DNA of 8,316 bases, taken from assembly GCA_002429385.1 (NCBI GenBank), contig DIZL01000058.1, forward strand, positions 1 to 8,316, written 5' to 3'. The position numbers and the translations under genes are program-made. Of the stretch, positions 1 to 7,071 are shown piece by piece; the first letter of the stretch is position 1, and each line of letters opens with the position of its first letter. Source of the stretch: Prolixibacteraceae bacterium UBA6029 (GTDB taxonomy: Bacteria; Bacteroidota; Bacteroidia; Bacteroidales; Prolixibacteraceae). Below the pieces are notes generated by a model. The model did not search any database, was not told the origin of the DNA, and saw only the letters and a program-made list of their open reading frames with translations.

Positions 1-200
1 ATCGAATTTATATGGCAGGTCTGAGCAGAAGAAAATCCAGGTTCCAAGACAAGGCACAGCAGGAAAAAAAATGCCAATACCAAGTTGTGAATTTTATTTA
101 TCTTTTGTGAGCTAAATATCAATGGACAGGAGCTTTTCAGTAGACCCTTAACCCTTGAAAAACCCAAAGACAGGCTGATTATATGATTGACTTGTTTCAT
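1..200 (-). CDS. N-terminus of a secreted protein, cut by the window edge
   Basis: An open frame runs from an ATG at 200-198 to the left edge (66 codons plus 2 bases, no stop). It begins MKQVNHIISL and holds a strong hydrophobic run at about residues 40-52 (LVLAFFFLLCLVL), followed by EPGFSSAQT, which looks like a Sec signal peptide cleaved near SSA-Q. The signal sits about 35 residues inside the frame, so a later start is possible. The TTG at 122-120 would place a short K-containing n-region directly before the hydrophobic core. The gene begins 28 bp after the stop of the large RHS-like gene on the same strand, so the two are probably one operon. In Bacteroidota, proteins like the upstream one are often followed by a second RHS/YD-repeat protein. 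That identity is only inferred here, because no mature-protein motif lies in the window. Confidence 0.6.
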   Translation of the reverse strand, partial: MKQVNHIISLSLGFSRVKGLLKSSCPLIFSSQKINKIHNLVLAFFFLLCLVLEPGFSSAQTCHINS

Positions 201-228
201 CTGTTAAATCGTTTTAGGTGGGGTTAAA

Positions 229-3200
229 TTAATTTTGACCAGAATAATGATAATCGAACTTTTTCAGGATCTTGCTTTGGTCATCCTTTGTAAACTGCAA
301 ACGACCAAAGGAGTCATACTCGTAATAGGTAGATTTTCCGTTAGGATCAGTTTGGGATGCCATGCCGATAAGGGGTTTATAAGAGTAAGTCTGAATATAT
401 GCGCTTGGAACCAAGCTGTTCAGGCTATTTCGCAAAGTTAGGCTACTGTAATTAGCTGCTTGTCCGTTCTGCGGGCTTATTTGTGAATATAGTGCTCCTT
501 TAACCTGAGCCATAGGGTAATTGCCAGTTGCATCCCATAAGTACGAAGTAAGAATCCCATCCCTATCAGTAGTTTGCAATATGTTGCCTTTACTATCGTA
601 ATCTTGATATTGCTCAAATAATATATAATCGGTTGATTTATGAAAAGAAATCTGATTAGAAGGAATGTCTATAATAGTATAAGAAAGCCCCCAAAGAGGA
701 TAAATAGAAGGCGATGAGAGCTTTAAAATGTAATGCTCTTTGGGAACTATTATATCGTTTTTTAAATCAAATAAACTTAATTCCGATCCTATAACAAGAT
801 TATTCTTTAGTGTTGTTTCTTCAATAGGAATATTAATAATGTTTCTATCAACCATCGTCTTAAATATAGAAGACTCAGCAATATAAATTTGAGAACTTCC
901 CCAATAATAATCAATAGGGTATTTGAAGGTTGAGACAAATGTACTCCCGTCACTTAAAGTAGTCGAACTCTCTGATAATAAATTATAATAATTATTGCTA
1001 AATTCTTGAACTTTTGTAACACCATTGCTTCCATTTAAATCAAAATCGGTGATCTCTTTTCGTTGTATAAAATATGGATAGGTATAAATCTTATAAGCTG
1101 TACCGCTTATAATACTATATTTTCCGTCTACTGATAAGTATCTACTTAATTTATATTCCTTAATGAAATTGCCATTAAGATATTCATTAGGTTGATAAAC
1201 AAATTTATCTTTATGTATTATTATGCCATTTTCATTATAAATCCATTTTTCTTTCAATAAACCACGTTTATCTTTTAAACTATTATATGGAGTATAGAGA
1301 CTTTTTTCCCCAATATCAATAGTATATTCGTAACCTTCATCCAATCCTTCTTTTTCGGTTGTATTAAAATAATTTTCATAATTACTATAATAATATTCAG
1401 ACTTTCCATTGCCACTAGCAGTCTCAGTTACTTTGCTGTAACCAACGCTATTACCATATTTATTGAAAGTAAATGGTATTATTGAAGTGCTATTAAAAAA
1501 GTCTTCTGACTGAGTTCCCGCATCAGTGTTTATAACAAAAGCCAATGCATTTACATCAAATGAATATTTATTTTCTGTATAATTTACCCAATGATATTTT
1601 GGTATGCCTCCTAAAATACCATTAGAATAACTGTATGTTACCGTTTTTTCTGTTGACGCATCTGAATTAAGATATTCTGTTTTTTCAATTCTTATTCCAC
1701 CTCCTTCAGTTTCACTAACATTATCAACCTGGAACCCACCATCTGTTTTCCTGGATATTTTTTTAATATATTTATTAGGTCCATAATAAAATTTTGTACT
1801 ACCCCCTGTCGGATATTTGATTTTATTTAATGCTCCTGTATATGCGTAATTATAATCTGGGTTTCTATATGAAAAATAATCCGCATCTAGATTGCTGCCA
1901 TTTAACAGATCAGGTATAAAATTATATTTAGTGCTTGAGGGATTGTCTGCCCCATTGTAATATCCCCAATGATCAATAGCATCAATGCAATAGCCAGGCA
2001 ATTGATTGGTATTACCATTTTGTTGATGGCTTTGAATATTATCCCCGTAAATATTTGTATAGTTTTCATATTCAAATTTATAAGCTGGATTTAAAGAATT
2101 ACCCCCTTTTTCTTGAAGACTTAATAATCTTAGCCTCTCATCTATATTATTACTGTATTTAAATTCGAATTCCTTAAAAGTATTACTTAATTTATCTTTG
2201 ATTACTATTTCATCTAGTTGATACCATTTTGCTTTAGAAAAATCATAATAATTATTCATAGAATTGGAACTAGTGCCAACATAAAAGAATTGATGTGGTC
2301 CATTGTCCAAGGGATAAGGTATATCTATATCTGGATTACTATAGGATAAATCAAGATAGTTCAAAACCTGATACCGAATAAGCTTATCCCAATAATCACA
2401 AATACTTGAATAATTATATGGTTTTTGAACGCTTGCTGAAATATTAAAATCAATTTCTTGATTTTCTGAAACTATTTTAGATAGATAGCACGGATAAATA
2501 ACTCTTCCGGTAAATCCTGCATATGCATTATCACTATTGGAATTATTATAACCATAAAGATATATCAATCCTAGAGAGCTAAACCATTGAGTATATGAAG
2601 TATTAGTAGAAACCTTCTCTAGTCCAACTGAACGTGAAAATCCTAAGATTGGAGTATTGCCCTGAGAGTACTCAAAATTAATTTCTCGCCGTTGAGGATT
2701 TACAATTTTCGTTAAAAACCAAGAATCATTTGTTAAGCTAAGCCAATTTTCAGAAAAGAAATTAGCACTTTTTTCTACAGAGCTGATGTTTAATGGATCT
2801 TTGTAACCATCACCATATCCTCCGAAGTTGTAGGTAGTTCCATCTGGTAAAACTACTTCAAAACCAGTAATAAACATTTCTGAATAAAAATTATAATTAA
2901 ATCTACCAGTACTATATTCTAAAGTATATCCTTGCGTACTTGAACATCCATCATCAATACAATTAGTAAATCTCAACTCCATAGTAATATGTACCCCTGG
3001 TTCTCCTATGACACTAATATTATTTGTAATATAACGACCCAACCCTTTACTTATTAATTCAACGCCTTCTGTTAAATAAAATCTATATGATTTCCCATTT
3101 ATATTCATTATGTACTCATCAGGCTCCTTATCATATTGGGATGCAAAACTTATAAATTGATCTACTTTCTTACCCCAATTATTATCATTAGCTATTGGAT

Positions 3201-3693
3201 CTGAATTAAAAAGATAGCCTCTTTTATAGTCCGCAAAATCTGGAGAATATGTTTTTATTCTTAGATCATCAGGGAACCCATTAACAATCCTCGTAATAAC
3301 GCCCCCCGCGTTAAGTGTCCAGCCCATACCTACCCAACCCGGGTAAACATCTGGTCTAATTCCTGTTTCATCATTTTGTAGGTTAATAGGTACTGTAATT
3401 CCTAATTCATTTAATTCATGAATAGGTATATTTACATTTGTTGAACCAGTATATAGACTTGCACTAATATCTGAAACAGTTCCTAATGATGCAGCATTAG
3501 GACTAACAAAGGTATTCTCGGGGCTAATTGGTTGTGCTATTAGTTCTGAATCAAAAAAACAACATAACAGTATTATAAAAGACAATTGTATATTCCTATG
3601 TATAGTAATGATCCACTTGTTATTTAAAAAAAATAGTAAAATATATCCGACAACTTTTCTGTAGCGCATTGTTTTTATATTTAAGTATGACAT
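229..3693 (-). CDS. Secreted RHS/YD-repeat-like protein (Bacteroidota type)
   Basis: This is a 1154-residue, probably exported protein. A hydrophobic signal segment (about residues 35-49, SFIILLCCFF) ends at LIA-QP near residue 53. Then comes the family's N-terminal signature: SPNAASLG at 64-71, TGSTNVNIPIHEL at 82-94 and GWVGMGWTLNAGGVI at 119-133. IKYPTGGSTKFYYGPN lies near residue 630. The C-terminus has SYLWDATGNYP (about 1050-1060), YKPLIGM and one clear YD-type repeat, TDPNGKSTYYEYDSFGRL (from about 1115), ending in YHYSGQN. There is no RHS core (DPxG-type autoprotease region) and no toxin domain, so this is not a complete Rhs effector. In Bacteroidota such proteins commonly pair with a following RHS-core protein, and the next gene starts 28 bp downstream. 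The annotated start gives a 32-residue extension before the signal core. Met9 is the only other in-frame Met before the signal, so the true start is uncertain. The biological role (surface structure, toxin encapsulation or adhesion) cannot be read from the sequence. Confidence 0.88.
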   Translation of the reverse strand: MSYLNIKTMRYRKVVGYILLFFLNNKWIITIHRNIQLSFIILLCCFFDSELIAQPISPENTFVSPNAASLGTVSDISASLYTGSTNVNIPIHELNELGITVPINLQNDETGIRPDVYPGWVGMGWTLNAGGVITRIVNGFPDDLRIKTYSPDFADYKRGYLFNSDPIANDNNWGKKVDQFISFASQYDKEPDEYIMNINGKSYRFYLTEGVELISKGLGRYITNNISVIGEPGVHITMELRFTNCIDDGCSSTQGYTLEYSTGRFNYNFYSEMFITGFEVVLPDGTTYNFGGYGDGYKDPLNISSVEKSANFFSENWLSLTNDSWFLTKIVNPQRREINFEYSQGNTPILGFSRSVGLEKVSTNTSYTQWFSSLGLIYLYGYNNSNSDNAYAGFTGRVIYPCYLSKIVSENQEIDFNISASVQKPYNYSSICDYWDKLIRYQVLNYLDLSYSNPDIDIPYPLDNGPHQFFYVGTSSNSMNNYYDFSKAKWYQLDEIVIKDKLSNTFKEFEFKYSNNIDERLRLLSLQEKGGNSLNPAYKFEYENYTNIYGDNIQSHQQNGNTNQLPGYCIDAIDHWGYYNGADNPSSTKYNFIPDLLNGSNLDADYFSYRNPDYNYAYTGALNKIKYPTGGSTKFYYGPNKYIKKISRKTDGGFQVDNVSETEGGGIRIEKTEYLNSDASTEKTVTYSYSNGILGGIPKYHWVNYTENKYSFDVNALAFVINTDAGTQSEDFFNSTSIIPFTFNKYGNSVGYSKVTETASGNGKSEYYYSNYENYFNTTEKEGLDEGYEYTIDIGEKSLYTPYNSLKDKRGLLKEKWIYNENGIIIHKDKFVYQPNEYLNGNFIKEYKLSRYLSVDGKYSIISGTAYKIYTYPYFIQRKEITDFDLNGSNGVTKVQEFSNNYYNLLSESSTTLSDGSTFVSTFKYPIDYYWGSSQIYIAESSIFKTMVDRNIINIPIEETTLKNNLVIGSELSLFDLKNDIIVPKEHYILKLSSPSIYPLWGLSYTIIDIPSNQISFHKSTDYILFEQYQDYDSKGNILQTTDRDGILTSYLWDATGNYPMAQVKGALYSQISPQNGQAANYSSLTLRNSLNSLVPSAYIQTYSYKPLIGMASQTDPNGKSTYYEYDSFGRLQFTKDDQSKILKKFDYHYSGQN

Positions 3694-3859
3694 ATTGATT
3701 ATTTATTTATTAATTCGATTGTTACGCTTAAAATGCAAATAAAAACATAAACATAATGGTTAATATGCTTTTTGTTTATAATTTTCCCTTGTTTATGCTG
3801 ATGGGTTATTCATTTGCATTTGCAACATTATATTTATACTTCTCTTTACTCCCGATAGC

Positions 3860-4075
3860 TTATGAGGATGAAAATATTCCAATTTCTAATTCATGAGATG
3901 AGATAGATAAATTTACAGTTTCATCGAGTACATTGTGCGCAATATTTGCTTTACTAACCAAGTTTGCAAATTCAGGGCTTTGCCTGTAAAAATCTAATTT
4001 TTGTTCTTGTCCAAAAACAAAAAAATAGAAAATGCAAAATGACTCTAAGATTAAATATTTACAATATTTTCTCAT
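3860..4075 (-). pseudogene. Truncated N-terminus of a second RHS-like gene
   Basis: This 71-codon ORF begins MRKYCKYLIL and has a signal-like hydrophobic run (residues 8-21) ending FVFGQEQ. Residues 33-63, from SPEFANL to NLSISSHEL, align without a single gap to residues 64-94 of the large RHS-like protein just downstream (SPNAASL to NVNIPIHEL). About 10 of 31 positions are identical, including SP, A, L, I, N and the terminal HEL. In the large protein this motif is followed by more than 1000 residues. Here the frame stops eight residues later (after EIGIFSSS), and I found no continuation of the family in any minus frame between 3859 and 3694. It could be an intact small secreted protein, but a stump left by deletion of a paralogous RHS gene explains it better. 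It shares strand and direction with the intact gene, 166 bp upstream of it. Confidence 0.6.
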
Positions 4076-4318
4076 GTAATTGTTAATTTTTGTTTATATG
4101 TTAGTATGAAAGCTTAACAAATTTTTCCTCTTATCTTTTGATAATGGAAAATATATCAATAGTTCAGTTATGAAAAGTTGGAAGAATCATGCGTGAATTT
4201 TGTTATATTATTCCAACCCAAACAGTTTTAAGTATTAAGACATTCTCAACGAAAATATCTAAACTGATTATTTTAATAGTTAGATAATAACATTTCTAGT
4301 AATAGTCGGAATTTTTCA

Positions 4319-4350
4319 TATTTTTGTAGAGTTAATTGGGACTGCAATCC
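4319..4350 (-). pseudogene. Possible scrap of an RHS-like coding sequence
   Basis: On the minus strand this piece reads LTGIAVPIN, which resembles LGITVPINL at residues 97-105 of the large RHS-like protein. At the DNA level it matches the region near 3375-3403 at roughly 24 of 28 bases, with one single-base gap. Several differences fall at third codon positions. A one-base insertion after the Asn codon would throw the reading frame off. The flanks do not look RHS-like, and the piece lies upstream of the SP...HEL stump although it should follow it. If real, it is a second rearranged fragment. Chance similarity is possible. Confidence 0.25.
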
Positions 4351-4373
4351 CTGTTAATTTATAATTTGAATTT

Positions 4374-4411
4374 TGCCCTGTTGTGGATTTCCGCGATGGG
4401 GCATTTTTTTT
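4374..4411 (+). terminator. Intrinsic terminator-like hairpin
   Basis: TGCCC (4374-4378) pairs with GGGCA (4399-4403). Inside it GTGG (4383-4386) can pair with CCGC (4391-4394) across the loop ATTT. The outer arm is followed directly by eight T (4404-4411), as expected for a plus-strand rho-independent terminator. A small hairpin with arms GGGA and TCCC lies just upstream, at about 4338-4351. There is no plus-strand gene upstream in the window, so it may end a small RNA or be left over from a lost gene. Confidence 0.4.
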
Positions 4412-4769
4412 CGTCAATCAAAATTACTCATAAGAATACTTATTGCTTCAATTTAAGTAAAAATCGTTAATCGCATATATTTAAGTAACTACTAAACTCA
4501 GTGGTATAACAGATTTGGGTATTACACTTATGATTATATAAAAGCGATGCAATATAGTTATTAGTTTTAATTTACAACATGATGTTTGTAAAAAAAACAA
4601 AAATTATGAAAAAAATATTTAAATAGCTCATATACAATATATTATATAATATTGTGTTTAAAAACATACTTGATGGCATGAAAATGTAATAAGTAATAAA
4701 TGTAGATATGTATAATTATTTTATAAATAAATTATTCAGTTTCTATTGTTTAAGTATAATTAGTTATTA

Positions 4770-4796
4770 TATTTAACGCCTTCAAGTATTTAACGC
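4770..4796 (+). repeat. 10-bp direct repeat upstream of the secretin-like gene
   Basis: TATTTAACGC occurs at 4770-4779 and again, identically, at 4787-4796, a 17-bp pitch. The second copy ends 16 bp before the ATG at 4813. The position in the leader of the gene suggests a regulator-binding or RNA feature, but no regulator can be named. Confidence 0.35.
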
Positions 4797-4812
4797 TTCG
4801 CTTAATTATTTC

Positions 4813-5139
4813 ATGATAAAAAAGATTATTTTATTAATCATGATGTGTTGGATTACTCAAATCAACGCACAGGAAAAGGGCCGTACCATAAAAGCGGTAC
4901 TCGATTCTCTTGCCAATACTTCGATGCCACAGTTAAATAATGAGGTTGATATTTCATTCAGTAATATTGCCATTAAAGAGTTGATTCGTACCATAGGAAA
5001 TACCACCGGAGTTAATATCACTATTGATCCCAATGTGACCTATTCAGTCAATTCAAATTTCAACAAGGTCAGGGCAGCGGAGGTAATCGGTTTTCTTTGC
5101 TCGCGATATAACCTTGAATTATCCAAAATTATACAATAA
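4813..5139 (+). CDS. Truncated secretin-like protein: signal peptide and STN domain only
   Basis: The 108 codons begin MIKKIILLIMMCWITQINAQ, a typical signal peptide with a lysine n-region, a hydrophobic core and cleavage near INA-Q (residues 19/20). Residues about 45-104 fit the short N-terminal domain shared by secretins and TonB receptors (STN): VDISFSNIAIKELIRTIG, then NITIDPNVTYSV, then NFNKVRAAEVIGFLCSRYNLEL. This beta-alpha-beta pattern is the one found at the start of Bacteroidota GspD/PilQ-like secretins. Full-length secretins run several hundred residues further through N-domains and the outer-membrane gate. None of that follows here. The frame ends at TAA 5137-5139, exactly where the IS1380-family remnant begins, and I found no continuation after the remnant's far end. 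It is therefore most likely a gene broken by insertion and later deletion. An intact stand-alone STN protein is the alternative. Confidence 0.7.
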   Translation: MIKKIILLIMMCWITQINAQEKGRTIKAVLDSLANTSMPQLNNEVDISFSNIAIKELIRTIGNTTGVNITIDPNVTYSVNSNFNKVRAAEVIGFLCSRYNLELSKIIQ

Positions 5140-5847
5140 AAACCTTAAAAGGCAAATTGACATGATTTGATTTGTTCCATAAACCAGCAAAACCATTCCC
5201 TTCTTTTCAAGTTCAGACTCAATTTGAGTATGTATCTATCGTTTATTTTCTGAAAATATGCCCAATAGCAAAAGTCTTGTATCTTAGTGTTGATAAGTTA
5301 TGCTGAACTTTTGAATTGAGCAAGAACTGTCAGTACAAGGCCACTATGTTATATGTGAGCATGGCAAATATCAAAGCTGCTTCGGTCCCAAAGAATGATT
5401 GCATATTGAAGCTATCAAATCCAAAATTGCATTTGAGTTCTTTGATCCGGTTTTCGGCACCACAACGTCCACGATAAAGGCGCCAAACATCGGGGATCGA
5501 CTGGGTAAGGTTGGTATTATATGCCGAATACTAATATTGCTGGTAAAAGTTTTCATCTTGAAAAAGTTTCAGTATCTTTTTGGCGGATTTTGACGTTTTT
5601 ATATTTTTTGCCTGACCACGATCATCCGAATCGGTTTGTTCCACAACTGCCCTTTGTACTACAGTTCACTGATTTTAATGCCTTCATCGAGTGTTGTCCT
5701 AACCTGATTTTCTGCTATAATAAGTTGGATTGGTTCATAGAAACATACGGCAACAATATAATTGATGGGATTCTCTTTTCAATCCAAGTAATCAAACACT
5801 TCTTTACCAAAGAAAACACTGCCCAGGCGTAACAGGCTCATATTTTT

Positions 5848-6090
5848 GGATCATCACAATAATGCGTACCTAATCCTTGTTTTCTTTTAATTACTGAATA
5901 TGAACTATATAGACTATGTTGATGTAATTCGATGTGAAATGGGAAATAACTCGGTAAAGCCTGATAAGGCTAGAGTTATTCTCATTTCAAATCGAAAGAA
6001 ACCATTGATAAGCCTATATTTGAGAACATCTTGAAATATGCATTGAATCTGCTATTACGAATGTTCAGGTACGCATTTCTGTGAAGAACC
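5848..6090. mobile_element. MITE-like 243-bp non-coding insertion, probably ISL3-type
   Basis: The ends are imperfect inverted repeats of about 31 bp (5848-5878 and 6060-6090), with 24 of 31 bases matching. They include a perfect 11-bp core, AATGCGTACCT at 5861-5871 and AGGTACGCATT at 6067-6077. Read inward both ends begin with GG, and the right one begins GGTTCTTCACAG. The element is flanked by the 8-bp duplication ATATTTTT. GG-starting ends with 8-bp AT-rich target duplications are typical of the ISL3 family, so an ISL3 transposase elsewhere in the genome may have moved it. No ORF of note lies inside; a large hairpin occupies the middle (5928-5996). Deleting the element with one duplication copy joins the transposase codons into ...GKN-M-SLLR... 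in the correct frame, which is independent proof of the boundaries. Confidence 0.8.
5928..5996. repeat. Large hairpin at the centre of the MITE
   Basis: Left arm 5928-5952 (starts TTCGATGTGAAATG, ends AATAACTC) pairs with right arm 5973-5996 (starts GAGTTATT, ends TTTCAAATCGAA) over about 22 base pairs, with two mismatches and one bulged base. Between the arms a smaller hairpin, AGCCT-GATA-AGGCT (5958-5971), forms the tip. No T-run follows on either strand, so it is not an ordinary terminator. It could be a folded transcript or a DNA cruciform. Confidence 0.7.
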
Positions 6091-7002
6091 ATATTTTTAC
6101 CTTAAAGCTTGGTAAGAGTATCTTCCCCAAAAGGAATAAAACCTTCTACTGACCCATTATTGGCGCTTCTCAACCAGAGGTTTGCTACAGGTTTGACGTC
6201 CGAAACAAAGCAATAATGAGATTATACGATGCCCGTCCTAGCTTGTGAGGATTTGTACCCACATTTGGCTTCTTGCTGCTCTCCATGATGAGTTAAAGCC
6301 GATGAATCACAATCAAGGGTGTAATTCATCAAATTGTATAGAATTAAATATCCATGAATAGAAATAATCGCTTAACCTTTGTTTTATGACCTGCATGATT
6401 GTTGTTTCATGACATTTGTCAGGATAATACAAGAAAGTAAAGTGGCGATATTCTTCACAGAATTCATCTAATATTTTGATATTCTCGAAAAACTTCATTT
6501 AAATTCACTGTTATCCTGTTTTTTTGATATCTGGCTCGTTTGTTAATATTGAGCCAAATACCCATTGGACAGACAGGATTCTAGTCATTGGGCTAATTTT
6601 CAAAATCTTAACAACCTTTCATGAACATAGGGAACGTTAGGGTTTTTGAACTGGCGATAAATGTTGTTAACGATGAACATTTAAAGAAAGCACAAACCAT
6701 TTATATTCATGATATTCTATCATTTTAGAGAGAAAAATATATGCCTTTAATGACCACATGATACATTCATATCCAGCATTCTATTTAATTCGTCTCTTTG
6801 GTTTATTATCTGTAAAATTATAAGAAATGCGATCGCAAAAAAAATTAGGTATATAGCGGGTACCTGAATTTTTCAGACGTTTTTCCGACTGCTGTCGCAA
6901 GTTCTTTTTTGGCAGCTTTTTACTTTATAAAAAAAGTTATAGCACTCCAACTAAAAATAATTATTCCGGATTATTTTTCTTCAAAATCCTGAAAATAAAA
7001 CA

Positions 7003-7042
7003 AATACAGAATAAAATCCATTTTTGGATTTGATTCTGTATT
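7003..7042. repeat. Hairpin with 18-bp arms
   Basis: AATACAGAATAAAATCCA (7003-7020) and TGGATTTGATTCTGTATT (7025-7042) pair at 17 of 18 positions around the loop TTTT. The stem is long but AT-rich. On the minus strand it is followed by TGTTTTATTTT, which would suit a terminator for minus-strand transcripts entering from the right; on the plus strand no T-run follows. Confidence 0.65.
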
Positions 7043-7071
7043 GTTACACCCGAGCGTGCCCTATGCTTTCA

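Larger units (their letters stand above)
4076..4812. other. AT-rich intergenic region with relics and signals
   Basis: No convincing gene is present in these 737 bp on either strand. The stretch is very AT-rich. It contains a short RHS-like scrap on the minus strand (4319-4350), a plus-strand terminator-like structure (4374-4411), an AT-only imperfect inverted repeat (ACAATAT at 4634-4640 and ATATTGT at 4649-4655), and a 10-bp direct repeat just before the secretin-like gene. It separates the minus-strand RHS genes from the plus-strand secretin-like gene, so promoters for both directions should lie here. I could not find a clean Bacteroidota -33 TTTG / -7 TAnnTTTG pair. Confidence 0.6.
5840..6098. 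repeat. 8-bp target-site duplication flanking the MITE
   Basis: ATATTTTT occurs at 5840-5847, directly before the left inverted end, and at 6091-6098, directly after the right end. An extra C precedes both copies. At the right end that C is needed to align the GG tips, so 8 bp is preferred over 9. Confidence 0.75.
5145..6498 (-). pseudogene. IS1380-family transposase, heavily degraded
   Basis: Family-typical pieces lie in order on the minus strand. The N-terminus is MKFFENIKILDEFCEEY at 6498, reaching FDELHP and a TGA at 6315-6313. The first catalytic motif follows: LDCDSSALTHHGEQQEA (about 6317-6267), then GYNPHK-like, LGRASYN-like and FVSDVKPVANLWLRS, ending GEDTLTKL and a TAA (6104-6102). 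Next come SLLRLGSVFFGKEVFDYL (about 5837-5784), NPINYIVAV and FYEPIQLIIAEN. The third catalytic motif is RCGAENRIKELK, with the Glu at 5455-5453, then FGFDSFNMQSFFGTEAAL, and the C-terminus is YILKLSLNLKRREWF with a stop at 5147-5145. Lesions are many. Dozens of residues are missing between DELHP and LDCDSS. Near 6255 and 6207 are two mutually compensating frameshifts. In-frame stops lie at 6104, 5781, 5661, 5601 and 5332. There are further frameshifts near 5570 and 5235, and a 251-bp insertion. Where the family has RADSGF, this copy has RLGSVF, so the second catalytic Asp is gone. It cannot make active enzyme. Confidence 0.85.
5138..6647 (-). mobile_element. Decayed IS1380-family insertion sequence
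   Basis: The element is defined by the broken transposase inside it (see 5145-6498). The ends are tentative. AAAAACCTTAA at 5138-5148 matches, in inverted orientation, AAAAACCCTAA read on the minus strand from 6647 to 6637 (10 of 11 bases). The left candidate end abuts the point where the secretin-like frame dies and overlaps the transposase stop codon. I see no target duplication next to these ends. About 150 bp lie between the transposase ATG and the right candidate end. The span of about 1.5 kb includes a 251-bp nested insertion and lacks part of the transposase gene. Identity as an IS1380 relic is well supported; the exact boundaries are not. Confidence 0.5.

Noticed and set aside
235..441. 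Plus-strand ORF of 68 codons
   Set aside because: It lies antisense to the conserved C-terminal YD-repeat coding region and has no recognisable content.
3694..3743. Bacteroidota promoter for the RHS-like gene (TTTATTTG on the minus strand at 3743-3736)
   Set aside because: It fits TAnnTTTG at only seven of eight positions and lacks a matching TTTG at -33.
3756..3896. Plus-strand 46-codon hydrophobic ORF (MVNMLFVYNF...), like a small toxin or membrane peptide
   Set aside because: AT-rich DNA readily yields hydrophobic peptides. It overlaps the RHS stump in antisense and has no ribosome site, promoter or antisense-RNA signature that I can support.
5371..5832. ORFs on both strands inside the IS remnant (61, 64 and 103 codons)
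   Set aside because: They are off-frame readings of the degraded transposase; the minus-strand frame with GAENRIKELK and FGFDSFNMQSFF is the family-like one.
6590..6720. Continuation of the secretin-like gene after the IS
   Set aside because: Plus-strand frames here, including one reading INVVNDEHLKKAQTIYIHD, show no secretin N-domain pattern and soon hit stops.
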